Shown here one piece after another: positions 40,891-48,952 of a stretch of DNA of 53,494 nucleotides (the stretch's first letter is position 1; each line of letters begins with the position of its first letter). The notes under the pieces were generated by a model. It worked only from the letters and a program-made list of their open reading frames with translations. It did not search any database and was not told where the DNA came from. The stretch spans positions 1-53,494 of the forward strand of contig CAZHTS010000030.1 of assembly GCA_964535315.1 (NCBI GenBank), given 5' to 3'. The DNA is from CAZHTS01 sp964535315 (GTDB lineage Bacteria; Chloroflexota; Anaerolineae; Anaerolineales; Anaerolineaceae). A program made the position numbers and the translations under genes.

Positions 40891-41880
40891 ATGAACACCC
40901 ATTTCTCCCGTTTCGTACTCGATTATCCCGGCCGGCTGGCCATGCCCATCGGCGTTTACGCCGGGCTGGAGATCACCCACGCCAGCGTGCAGGACGCCGT
41001 CACCGGCGCCCAGGCGCAAAGCGAGGCCGTTCTGGCCCTGCACGAACGTTTCCAGACCGCCGTCATGCTCACGGCCATGGATCTCAGCGCCGAAGCCGAG
41101 ACCTTCGGCTGCGAAATTCGCATGGCGCTGGACGAGATCCCCACCGTCATCGGGCGGCGCGCTGCCTCTCAGGCCGCCATCGACGCTCTGCCGGCCCCGC
41201 AACCCGGCGACTTGCGCACCCGCGTCCACCTCGACACCGCTCAAAAACTGGCCGCCGCCCGGCTCACCCCGGTTTTGGGCGGTTTGATTGGCCCCTTCTC
41301 GCTCGCCGGGCGCATCTTCGGCGTCAGCGAGGCGCTCGAGGCCACCGCCTCCGACCCCGACCTGATCCTCTCCTTGCTCGAAAAAGTCACCACCTTCCTC
41401 AGCGCCTACGCCCTGGCCTTCCGCCAGGCCGGCGCCAACGGCATCATCATGGCCGAGCCGGCTGCCGGTTTGCTCTCGCCGCGCGGCCTGGGACGCTTCT
41501 CGGCGCCCTTCGTCCACCGTATCATCCAGGCCGTCCAAAATGAAGATTTCACCGTCATCCTGCACAACTGCGGCGCCAAAATCGTCCACCTGCCCAAAGT
41601 GCTCGAGTCCGGGGCCGAAATCTATCACTTCGGCGCCCCAATGGACCTGGCCGCCGCCCTCTCGCAGGTGAACGGCGAGGTCATCCTGGCCGGCAACCTG
41701 GACCCTACCGCCGTGTTCCATAGCGGCACCCCCGAACAGGTGCGCCAGCAAACCGGCGACCTGCTGGCAATCGCCGCCGGGCAGCGCAACTTCATCCTGT
41801 CTTCCGGCTGTGACCTGCCCCCCGGCGTCCCCGTGCAAAATCTGGATGCATTTTACGAAACCGCCCGCAGCTGGCGTTAA
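40891..41880 (+). CDS. Uroporphyrinogen decarboxylase-like corrinoid methyltransferase (MtbA/MtaA-like)
   Basis: Zinc-dependent methyltransferase of 330 residues with the UroD barrel. It starts at ATG 40891, 13 bases after the corrinoid gene; there is no strong ribosome binding site, and an earlier in-frame start would overlap the corrinoid gene. The zinc site is probably His and Cys in ILHNCGAKIVHLP with a further Cys in LSSGCDLPPGVPV, the H-x-C...C pattern of MtbA. Other motifs are IGPFSLAGRIFGVSEALEAT, NGIIMAEPAAGLLSPRGLGR and GEVILAGNLDPT. It would transfer methyl from the corrinoid protein to a thiol or tetrahydrofolate-like acceptor. In bacteria, such pairs feed methyl groups from methoxylated aromatics, methylamines or betaines into C1 metabolism. 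Confidence 0.88.
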   Translation: MNTHFSRFVLDYPGRLAMPIGVYAGLEITHASVQDAVTGAQAQSEAVLALHERFQTAVMLTAMDLSAEAETFGCEIRMALDEIPTVIGRRAASQAAIDALPAPQPGDLRTRVHLDTAQKLAAARLTPVLGGLIGPFSLAGRIFGVSEALEATASDPDLILSLLEKVTTFLSAYALAFRQAGANGIIMAEPAAGLLSPRGLGRFSAPFVHRIIQAVQNEDFTVILHNCGAKIVHLPKVLESGAEIYHFGAPMDLAAALSQVNGEVILAGNLDPTAVFHSGTPEQVRQQTGDLLAIAAGQRNFILSSGCDLPPGVPVQNLDAFYETARSWR

Positions 41881-41909
41881 TTCGACTCCTTTCATCCTTT
41901 TTCTCCGTC

Positions 41910-41940
41910 GGGGGCGCTCGAATATAGATCGGGCGCCCCC
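41910..41940 (+). terminator. Terminator of the corrinoid methyltransferase operon
   Basis: GGGGGCGC (41910-41917) pairs with GCGCCCCC (41933-41940), followed by TAAATTTT. It lies 30 bases after the methyltransferase stop codon. Confidence 0.75.
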
Positions 41941-41996
41941 TAAATTTTCCCTGCTATAATAAAAAAAGAAAATAGCCCCTCTGAGCGAGGTACAGG

Positions 41997-43217
41997 ATGT
42001 CTCCTACCCCCTTTGTCCTCGGTGTCAATTACTGGCCGCGGCGTAAAGCCATGTACTGGTGGCCGCACTTCGATCCTGCTGAGGTGCGCGACGACTTTAC
42101 CCTGATCCGTGAACTCAACCTGCGCCTGGTGCGCATCTTCCTGCTGTGGGAAGATTGGCAGCCCGAGCCGGACGGCGTCAGCAAAACTGCCCTGGCCGAT
42201 CTGTGCACAGTATGTGACCTGGCCGCCGAACTGGATCTGCAACTCAACGTCACCTTTTTCACCGGCCATATGAGCGGCCCCTCCTGGGCGCCGGGCTGGT
42301 TATTACGCCCGGAAAGCCCCATGCCGCCGCGCCTGCGCCAGGTGGTCAGCCGCGGCCGGATAGTGAATTGCGATTACGCCAACCCTTTCAGCGACCCGCT
42401 GGCGTTGCAGGCCGCCGTCCGGCTGCTCGAAGCCGTGGTGGGCCGCCTGCACGATCACCCTGCCATCGGCTTGTGGAACCTGGGCAACGAACCCGACTTG
42501 TTTGCCTGGCCGCCCGACGCCGCCGCCGGGCGTGCCTGGATACGGCGCATGGTAGACACCATCCGCCGCCTCGACCCCGTCCATCCCATCACCTGCGGGT
42601 TGCACACCAACAACCTGATCGAAGACAACGGCCTGCGCGTCCACGAGGTCTTTTCCGAGGTGGACGTAGCCGTGATGCACGGCTATCCGATGTATTGCGA
42701 TTGGGCCGCCGGGCCGCTCGATCCCGATTTTGCTCCCTACCTGTGCGCCCTGACCAGCGCCCTGTGCGGCAAACCCACGCTGATGGAAGAATTTGGCGGC
42801 TGCACCACCCCGCCCGGCCGGCCCTCGGCCGTGTGGGAATGGCAGGCCTACGGCCGGCCCCGCCGCCAATTCATGGCCAGCGAGGAAGACCTGGCCGGCT
42901 ATCTGGAACAAACCCTGCCACGTCTGGTCAACGCCGGGGCGTTGGGCGCTCTGGTATGGTGCTTTGCCGACTACATCCCCGAACTATACGACCGCCCGCC
43001 GTGTGAGCAATCTCATCACGAACGCTTCTTCGGCCTGCTGCGCCCGGATGGATCGCTCAAACCACACGCCGAGGTTTTGCGCCGCTTTGCCGCCGCTGCC
43101 CCAGACGTACAGCCCGGCCAGCGCCCGTTGCTCCTGCCCATCTCACCCGAGGAATACTACCACGCCCCGCTTGAGAACGCCCGCCAGTTTTACCGCGTCT
43201 GGAAAGAGCGCCTGTAA
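41997..43217 (+). CDS. Glycoside hydrolase, GH5/GH2-clan (beta-mannanase/mannosidase-like)
   Basis: TIM-barrel hydrolase of 406 residues, no signal peptide, so probably cytoplasmic. GAGG precedes the ATG. FVLGVNYWPRRKAMYWW opens the barrel; LVRIFLLWEDWQP, then LWNLGNEPD with the acid/base glutamate (NEP), and LMEEFGGCTTPPG with the nucleophile glutamate are typical of clan GH-A families such as GH5. LGALVWCFADYIPELYDRPP is near the end of the barrel. The substrate is a beta-linked glycoside, perhaps mannoside, but cannot be told. A TATAAT lies at 41955-41960. The gene converges on a DeoR regulator gene that may respond to the sugar. Confidence 0.83.
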   Translation: MSPTPFVLGVNYWPRRKAMYWWPHFDPAEVRDDFTLIRELNLRLVRIFLLWEDWQPEPDGVSKTALADLCTVCDLAAELDLQLNVTFFTGHMSGPSWAPGWLLRPESPMPPRLRQVVSRGRIVNCDYANPFSDPLALQAAVRLLEAVVGRLHDHPAIGLWNLGNEPDLFAWPPDAAAGRAWIRRMVDTIRRLDPVHPITCGLHTNNLIEDNGLRVHEVFSEVDVAVMHGYPMYCDWAAGPLDPDFAPYLCALTSALCGKPTLMEEFGGCTTPPGRPSAVWEWQAYGRPRRQFMASEEDLAGYLEQTLPRLVNAGALGALVWCFADYIPELYDRPPCEQSHHERFFGLLRPDGSLKPHAEVLRRFAAAAPDVQPGQRPLLLPISPEEYYHAPLENARQFYRVWKERL

Positions 43218-43232
43218 CCCCCGGCGCAAGGC

Positions 43233-44012
43233 TCACGCCTGCACAACCTGCACCCCTCGTCCGCCAAGCGCAGCGACGAATTCGGCCGGGGTTTCGCCGT
43301 CGGTCACCAACGTGTGCACCGCCGTGACCGGGGCCACATAGGCCGTCGAAACGCGTCCGCATTTGGTATGGTCGGCCACCACCACCACCCGTTTGCCCAT
43401 CTGCAAAATACGGCGGTCGGTCATCGTCTCGGGTAGATAGTGATTGGTCAACCCCTGTTCGGCGTCAATACCGTGGATGCCGATGATGACCGTATCGGCG
43501 CGCAGTTCGGCCAGCGCCTGCTCGGTAATATGGCCGATCAAAGATTGCTCGCTGCGGCGCAACATCCCGCCCAGGCCAATCAGGCTGATAGTATCGTATG
43601 CCGCCAACTGGTTCAACACCAGCAGCGAATTGGTAATGACGGTCAGATTCTTGCGTCCGCTCAGATGGCGCGCCACCTCCAGAACGGTCGTGCCGCTGCC
43701 CAGGAAAATGGTCTCATCGTCCCCCACCAGCTGCGCCGCCGCCTGTCCGATGCGCTGCTTGGCGTCCGCCGTCTCGCTCATCCGCTGGTAGACCGGCAGT
43801 TCGGGCGGCGCCTGGCGCAGCGAGGTGGCGCCGCCGTGCACCCGGCGCACCTTGCCCTGCTCGGCCAGCGCCTCCAGGTCGCGCCGCGCCGTCGCCTCGC
43901 TCACCTGAAAATTCTCGCAAATCGCCGTGATCGACGCCCGCTGCGCCGCCTCGACGAAGCGCAATATTTGCTCTTGCCGTTCCAGATTGGACAAAGAACG
44001 ATTCGATCCCAT
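43233..44012 (-). CDS. DeoR/GlpR-family transcriptional regulator
   Basis: Regulator of 259 residues; GAGG precedes the ATG. N-terminal winged helix: LERQEQILRFVEAAQRASIT, FQVSEATARRDLEALAEQGK, VRRVHGGATSL, the DeoR signature. The sensor domain shows DETIFLGSGTTVLEVARHL, LTVITNSLLVLNQLA, IIGIHGIDAEQGLTNHYLPE, and VVVADHTKCGRVSTAYVAPV, typical for phosphorylated sugar binding. It lies 90 bases downstream of the MFS exporter gene in the same direction and convergent with the GH5-like gene; carbohydrate control is likely, target unknown. Confidence 0.93.
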   Translation of the reverse strand: MGSNRSLSNLERQEQILRFVEAAQRASITAICENFQVSEATARRDLEALAEQGKVRRVHGGATSLRQAPPELPVYQRMSETADAKQRIGQAAAQLVGDDETIFLGSGTTVLEVARHLSGRKNLTVITNSLLVLNQLAAYDTISLIGLGGMLRRSEQSLIGHITEQALAELRADTVIIGIHGIDAEQGLTNHYLPETMTDRRILQMGKRVVVVADHTKCGRVSTAYVAPVTAVHTLVTDGETPAEFVAALGGRGVQVVQA

Positions 44013-44102
44013 GAATACCTCGATAACTGCCGGCGCACAAGCTGTTGGTTGAATTCTACCATATGGGACGAAGCGCGTTCTAAAATAGGGGGATCGTAGA
44101 AC

Positions 44103-45383
44103 TCAACCGGCCTCAGGCGGCGGGCAAGGGAGCGTCTCCCTGGTCGCGGCAAAGGTGCGCAATGCCCACACCGAATACACAAAAGCAATCAGTTGGATGA
44201 CCGCCCCGCTCCAAAAAGACAGCGTCCAATAAACGTCGTAGGCGTACCCGCCCCACAACGGGCCCAGGCCGCGTCCCAACGACTGGAAAGAATTGTTCAA
44301 CCCCATCGCCTCGCCCTGCCCTGAGGTGGCCCGCCGCGAGACCAGCGCCGTCACACTGGGCTGCAACAGCACATTGCCCACGGTAAAGACCAGCACGCTG
44401 ACCACCATCAACCCCTGCAGCGGGGCCAGCGCCAGGCCAAACAGACCGATCATGCTCACCACCAGCCCGCCCTGCAATACCCGCTCTTCGCCAAAACGGC
44501 GCGTCAGGGGACCGATCAACAGTCCCTGCTGGATGACCGAAAGCACTCCCATCCCCCCCATCAACAGGCCGATCTGCGAGGGCCCCATGCCAAAACGACT
44601 CTGGCCGTACAGCCCCAGGGCGCTTTCCATATTCGCCAGCGCAAACGCCAGCAGAAAGGCCATTGCATACAAAAAGCCCATCGGGCCGCGCAGCCCGGCC
44701 GCCAGTTGCACCCAACGCGCCCCCGCCGGACCGGCTGCCACACCGCGCTTCTCGACCGGCAACGACTCGGGCAGCCAGACCGCCACCAGCGGCGCAGCCA
44801 ACAGCGCCAGCAAGGCGCTGGCCAGAAACGGCAGCGACAGGTTCAGCTGCGCCCCGCTGGCATCCGTGGTCACCTGCAGCAAACGCGCCAGCCCTTCAGG
44901 CAGCGGCAGTTGCAGACGGGTCAACACCCCACCCAGCACCGGCCCAAAGATCATCCCCAGTCCCATGGCCGCCCCCATCAACCCCGCTCCCTGCGAACGT
45001 TTCTCGGGCGGGGTGGTGTCGGCAATAAACGCCATGGCCGTTGGCAGGGTGGCCGAAGAAAGGATACCCGCCAGTGAACGCATCACGGTGAACTGCACGA
45101 AATCCTGGGCCAGCGCCTGGAGGACAAACGAGATCATATACCCGCCAATCCCGATCAACAGTACCGGCTTGCGCCCGATGCGATCCGAGAGCCGCCCCCA
45201 CACCGGCGCAAACAAGAACTGCATAAACGAATAGAGCGAGATCATCAGCCCCACCGCGCTGCCCGAAGCGTTGAAATGTGTGGCGTAAAACGGCATTAGC
45301 GGGATGGCGATGCCAAAACCGAGCATGATGATCACCAGCGACATAAACAGGATGGTGATCGGGGCGCGACCATTTTTTGTCAT
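44103..45383 (-). CDS. MFS drug-exporter-like transporter
   Basis: Twelve-helix exporter of 426 residues. The start is ATG 45383 (MTKNGRAPITILFMSLVIIM); upstream in-frame codons cover the divergent MarR gene and are rejected. MFS motif A is FAPVWGRLSDRIGRKPVLLI and motif C-like GLGMIFGPVLGGVLTRL, both typical of DHA1 drug/H+ antiporters such as TetA-type. A second motif A appears after the middle loop in degenerate form. The transported compound is unknown. The MarR gene is divergent and probably represses it. Confidence 0.92.
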   Translation of the reverse strand: MTKNGRAPITILFMSLVIIMLGFGIAIPLMPFYATHFNASGSAVGLMISLYSFMQFLFAPVWGRLSDRIGRKPVLLIGIGGYMISFVLQALAQDFVQFTVMRSLAGILSSATLPTAMAFIADTTPPEKRSQGAGLMGAAMGLGMIFGPVLGGVLTRLQLPLPEGLARLLQVTTDASGAQLNLSLPFLASALLALLAAPLVAVWLPESLPVEKRGVAAGPAGARWVQLAAGLRGPMGFLYAMAFLLAFALANMESALGLYGQSRFGMGPSQIGLLMGGMGVLSVIQQGLLIGPLTRRFGEERVLQGGLVVSMIGLFGLALAPLQGLMVVSVLVFTVGNVLLQPSVTALVSRRATSGQGEAMGLNNSFQSLGRGLGPLWGGYAYDVYWTLSFWSGAVIQLIAFVYSVWALRTFAATRETLPCPPPEAG

Positions 45384-45459
45384 TTTGCACAAACCTTTCT
45401 GATAATCAACCTGCAAAACAGGTGTATAATCAATACGACTAAATAATTCACTTATGTTA

Positions 45460-45488
45460 ACTATATCCGTTTCACAGCAAACTGTCAA
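45460..45488 (-). promoter_or_regulatory. Promoter of the MFS exporter, in the MarR-MFS intergenic region
   Basis: Minus strand: TTGACA (45488-45483), 17-base spacer, TATAGT (45465-45460). Downstream, 45439-45460 holds an imperfect inverted repeat (TAAATAA...TTATGTTA) that could be the MarR operator. The whole 120-base intergenic region is AT-rich. Confidence 0.78.
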
Positions 45489-45503
45489 GGATAACCCACA
45501 CCC

Positions 45504-45950
45504 ATGAGCGACACCCCCGATTTGCCCCAGACCCTGCTCGAGTGGTCGGCCGTTTTTATGCGGCGCTCGATGCACGATTTTATGTACTACACCCGTTCCT
45601 CGGGCCTGTCGCTGGCGCTGATGAACGTACTGATGCGCCTGCACTATCACGGCCCGTGTGAGGTGACCGAACTGGTCGGCACCATGCAGGTCAGCCGGGC
45701 TGCCGCCAGTCAGATGGTCGAGCGTATGGTACAGCAGGATCTGGTGCTGCGCGTCGAGTCGCCCGATGACCGGCGCGTACGCCTGGTACACCTGACCCAC
45801 AAAGGGCGCCAGGTGGTAGAAGAGAGCATCGCCGCCCGCCAGAAATGGATGGAGGCATTGATGGACACCCTCTCCCCGGAGCAGCAGACCACCATCGCCA
45901 GCGCCCTGCAAACCCTGACCGCCGCGGCGCGGAGTTTGGACAAGGAATAG
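45504..45950 (+). CDS. MarR-family transcriptional regulator
   Basis: Winged-helix dimeric regulator of 148 residues. Conserved parts are SLALMNVLMRLHYHGPCEVT, ELVGTMQVSRAAASQMVERM (recognition helix), and the wing VQQDLVLRVESPDDRRVRLV with the DxRxxxxxLT motif. It is divergent from the MFS exporter and most likely represses it, release occurring on binding a drug or phenolic ligand. The ATG lacks a strong Shine-Dalgarno (AAGGA lies further upstream). Confidence 0.93.
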   Translation: MSDTPDLPQTLLEWSAVFMRRSMHDFMYYTRSSGLSLALMNVLMRLHYHGPCEVTELVGTMQVSRAAASQMVERMVQQDLVLRVESPDDRRVRLVHLTHKGRQVVEESIAARQKWMEALMDTLSPEQQTTIASALQTLTAAARSLDKE

Positions 45951-46079
45951 AACCCGGATCCACAGGCTTCGCGGTAATCTTCACCAGATCCGCAGGCAAT
46001 CTTGCCAACCCCCTCCAGATTTGCTATGATGAAAGAGAGCATTTTCTGTTCTTCGCGCGTCATGCGAAAGGAGGTTGCC

Positions 46080-46268
46080 ATGATTCACCTGGATCTGACC
46101 GCCGAAGAGATCACCATCCTGCTGGATATGCTGGATACCTGCATCTCAGACCTGCGCACAGAGATTGCCGACACCGACAACCGTGACTACAAGCAGATGC
46201 TCAAGAACCGCGAGGCAATTCTGAAAAAGATGCTGGTAGAAGTACAACAGGCCAGCCAGGCAGCATAA
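46080..46268 (+). CDS. Small protein of unknown function (62 residues)
   Basis: Starts at ATG 46080 with a perfect AAAGGAGG five bases upstream, which is why it is accepted. The sequence MIHLDLTAEEITILLDMLDT, CISDLRTEIADTDNRDYKQM, LKNREAILKKMLVEV is wholly helical and amphipathic, probably a coiled-coil pair. The opening pattern (LxxEEIxxLxxxLxxxLxxLrxEIadTdn) recurs in small hypothetical proteins of Chloroflexota, from memory. It is alone between MarR and the convergent alpha-galactosidase gene. Confidence 0.8.
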   Translation: MIHLDLTAEEITILLDMLDTCISDLRTEIADTDNRDYKQMLKNREAILKKMLVEVQQASQAA

Positions 46269-46294
46269 TCGCTTCCGGCTGCTTCTGTACTGCG

Positions 46295-48370
46295 CTAATC
46301 CACACGGCGAATACGCCGCAGCGTGCTGTCCAGATTGCCGAGTTCAATATGCAGCCCGGCCTGCATCCAGGCTGCGCCCGAACGCGGCTGGGCCACGCCA
46401 TCCACCTGGTACAGGGCCTCCGGCGCTAGCCCGCGTAAATAAAGCGGCGGCAACTGCGCCGGTTCGGGCAGCCAGGTGCGAAAGACAAACAAGGCCGCCT
46501 CGCTTCGATCTTTGCTGACGTACTGGACGGCGGAAAAACTGCCCGCCTGCAAACGATACTGGTCGCCCCACTGCACCAGCGGACGAATTTCCTTATACGC
46601 GGCAATACACGCCGCCGCCAGTTGGCGCTCCGCGTCGCTCCACTGCAACAGGTTGCCGCCCACCCCCAGGCTGCCGCACATGGCAACGTGGAAACGAAAC
46701 GCCAGCGGCACGCGCTCGCGCCCGGCATCGGTCACCCACGCCTCCATCACATTGGCGGGGAAGATGCGGCTGAAACCATCCTGAATGCGCAGGCGCGCCG
46801 TGGCCTCGGTGTTATCGCTGACCCAGATCTGGTCGGCCAGGCGCAGCATGCCCAGATCGGCGCGCCCGCCGCCGCCCGAACAGCTCTGCCAGATGACCTG
46901 TGGATGCCGCCGGCGCAGCGTTTCCCACACGTGATACAGCCCCTGCACGTAGCGCACCCACACCGCCGGGGCGTCATTGCCCGCTTCCGGCCAACCCGCT
47001 TCGCTGGCGTTGCGGTTCATGTCCCACTTGATAAAGGCGATGTTATTCTCGCTCAGCAGGCGATCGATACACTCGATCAGATAAGCCTGCACGTCCGGGC
47101 GCGCCAGGTTGAGGATCAACTGATTGCGCATCAGGTTACGCTCCCGGCCGGGGAAGTGCAGCACCCAATCGGGGTGCGCCCGGTACAGGTCACTGTCGGG
47201 GTTGACCATTTCGGGTTCGATCCACAGCCCGAAGTCCATGCCCAATTCGTTCACCCGCCTCACCAGCCCCCCCAACCCGCGCGGGAACTTGATCTCATCC
47301 GGCCACCAGTCTCCCAACCCGGCGGCGTCGCTGTTACGCCGGTGGAACCAGCCGTCGTCCAGGACGAACAACTCCACCCCCATGTCCGCCGCCAGTTCGG
47401 CCAGGCGCACCTGAGATTCCTCGTCCACGTCAAACAGGGTCGCTTCCCACGAGTTATACAACACCTTGTGCAGCGTCTTGCCGTGCGGCAGCAGGTCGTC
47501 GCGAATATAGTCGTGCAAGGCGCGGCTGGCCGCCCCAAAACCGCCGGCGCTATACCCACCCAGGCAAGCCGGGGTGACAAAACGCTCACCGCCCGCCAGC
47601 TGGATGCGGCAGTCCCACTCATTGATCCCCAGGCTGAGGCGCGTCGTCAGGAAATCGGTCGTCTCCGCCACCAGCTTCCAGTTGCCGCTCCAGGCCAGCG
47701 CCCCAAACCAGACCCGGCCCCACGTCTCGCCCGCCTCGCCATCATCCACGGCAAACCACGGGTTGGCATGATGGCTGCTGGTCAGCCGGCGGCTTTCCAA
47801 CACCTTCTTGCCCGGCGCCAGCGCTTCGCGGTGCAGGTGCATCTCGTCCAGCCAGCGCCCCGAGACGTGCGTCAGCCGGTACGCTCCCCCTGCCGGCAGG
47901 TGCCATTGGGCGCTGTAGACCTGTTCGAGCGTCACCGCTTGCGCCCCACCATTCTCGATCTCGGCCCAACGCTCGATCAGATCGTACTTGGTGTGCACCC
48001 GGTAGTGCAGCGCCACCCGCAGCGGGTAGAGTGTATCTTCCACAATCAGCAGCAGTTCTTCATCGCCGGCCTGTTGCGCCTCCACAAAACGCCAGACGCA
48101 ATCGCGCACCCCGCTGGCAAACGTCGCCTTGAGGCACGGCTCGACGTATTTCGTCCCACCGTAAGCCGGGTATTCCTCGGGCAAGATTTGCCCCGGCCCG
48201 TTGAACGAGGCCCAACCGGGCGTCTCTGCCGGAGCGGGATAATCTTCCAGGCGCGGCAGGCGCGCCCCCCAATAACAATGCAGCAGCCAGCCATCTCCAT
48301 TCAAACCAAGGACATAGGCGCTGCGTTTCGTTTCCAGAATCCACATTCGCTCAGACAGACAGCGGATCAT
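46295..48370 (-). CDS. Alpha-galactosidase, GH36
   Basis: Hydrolyses alpha-1,6-galactosides such as melibiose or raffinose; 691 residues, no signal peptide, so intracellular. The N-terminal beta-domain is followed by the barrel with ELFVLDDGWFHRR, GLWIEPEMVNPDSDLYR, FIKWDMNRNASEAGW (nucleophile Asp in KWD) and CSGGGGRADLGML, then WVSDNTEATARLRIQ (acid/base Asp). These match GH36 closely. The start could be ATG 48370 (GAGAGG, wide spacing) or ATG 48346; neither has an ideal ribosome binding site. No transporter for the sugar is adjacent. Confidence 0.92.
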   Translation of the reverse strand: MIRCLSERMWILETKRSAYVLGLNGDGWLLHCYWGARLPRLEDYPAPAETPGWASFNGPGQILPEEYPAYGGTKYVEPCLKATFASGVRDCVWRFVEAQQAGDEELLLIVEDTLYPLRVALHYRVHTKYDLIERWAEIENGGAQAVTLEQVYSAQWHLPAGGAYRLTHVSGRWLDEMHLHREALAPGKKVLESRRLTSSHHANPWFAVDDGEAGETWGRVWFGALAWSGNWKLVAETTDFLTTRLSLGINEWDCRIQLAGGERFVTPACLGGYSAGGFGAASRALHDYIRDDLLPHGKTLHKVLYNSWEATLFDVDEESQVRLAELAADMGVELFVLDDGWFHRRNSDAAGLGDWWPDEIKFPRGLGGLVRRVNELGMDFGLWIEPEMVNPDSDLYRAHPDWVLHFPGRERNLMRNQLILNLARPDVQAYLIECIDRLLSENNIAFIKWDMNRNASEAGWPEAGNDAPAVWVRYVQGLYHVWETLRRRHPQVIWQSCSGGGGRADLGMLRLADQIWVSDNTEATARLRIQDGFSRIFPANVMEAWVTDAGRERVPLAFRFHVAMCGSLGVGGNLLQWSDAERQLAAACIAAYKEIRPLVQWGDQYRLQAGSFSAVQYVSKDRSEAALFVFRTWLPEPAQLPPLYLRGLAPEALYQVDGVAQPRSGAAWMQAGLHIELGNLDSTLRRIRRVD

Positions 48371-48442
48371 ACAGGTTCAGACCTCTCTTTCATGAGACAT
48401 ACGGCCCCACGCCCGCAAAACACGACTTCAATTTTCTACCAG

Positions 48443-48472
48443 GTGCGGTTTTCTTAAAGGGGAGAGCCGCAC
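48443..48472 (-). terminator. Hairpin downstream of the PPOX-like gene
   Basis: GTGCGG (48443-48448) pairs with CCGCAC (48467-48472), with further weak pairs inside. It lies about 40 bases after the PPOX-like stop codon. The T-rich side is on the plus strand, so the terminator call is weak. Confidence 0.35.
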
Positions 48473-48514
48473 TACTTTTTCACTGATGACGGGAGTTCCA
48501 TACATGCCTATACT

Positions 48515-48895
48515 TCAAGTAAAGTCAATCGTTTCTATTCTACCCGAGCCTTTTTCTCTTAGAAAATGTATCTGCTGAGGACCGATCCGGACAAGGGCAT
48601 ACCATTCGCAATCTGGTTCATCTAAAATACCCAGGTGAAGATCAACAGGCATTTCTGTAAGAATCTGAGCCTGTCCTTTTAATTCCCAGACAGCTGTTAC
48701 CAACGAGACGGAGGGGTCATTTTCCAGGTTGAACAGATGATCCGAATCCCTGGGCACGAGTAGATAAAGACTCAGCCCGACCGATTCACAAGAAAATTCA
48801 CTGGCTAATATTCCTGCTGGACCGTTAGTCGCCAATACCGCCCGACGGGGTATTTTCAAGGCCTCCATGGCACATTTCATTGCGTAGTTAAGCAT
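48515..48895 (-). CDS. Pyridoxamine 5'-phosphate oxidase-like flavin-binding protein
   Basis: Small split-barrel protein of 126 residues if ATG 48895 is the start; alternatives are ATG 48880 or 48868, since no ribosome binding site is clear. PRRAVLATNGPAGILASEF is the first strand pair of PPOX/flavin-nucleotide-binding proteins, followed by LSLYLLVPRDSDHLFNLEND and PSVSLVTAVWELKGQAQIL, the usual NPxVxLxx...LxGxA pattern. It may bind FMN or F420. It starts 57 bases after the stop of the LuxR-type gene in the same direction. Confidence 0.72.
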   Translation of the reverse strand: MLNYAMKCAMEALKIPRRAVLATNGPAGILASEFSCESVGLSLYLLVPRDSDHLFNLENDPSVSLVTAVWELKGQAQILTEMPVDLHLGILDEPDCEWYALVRIGPQQIHFLREKGSGRIETIDFT

Positions 48896-48952
48896 GAAGC
48901 AAGCATACACGCAAAGTTAAAGGCGGTCATCCACCTAAAGATAGAGACCGGG

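Noticed and set aside
41932..41960. Full promoter for the GH5-like gene
   Set aside because: TATAAT at 41955-41960 is good, but the -35 position falls in the terminator stem (GGCGCC) with no match; only the -10 can be supported.
46622..48457. Long open frame of 611 codons on the plus strand
   Set aside because: Antisense to the GH36 alpha-galactosidase with full catalytic motifs; the product is Arg/Pro/His/Gln-rich without a fold signature, as expected for a GC-rich shadow frame.
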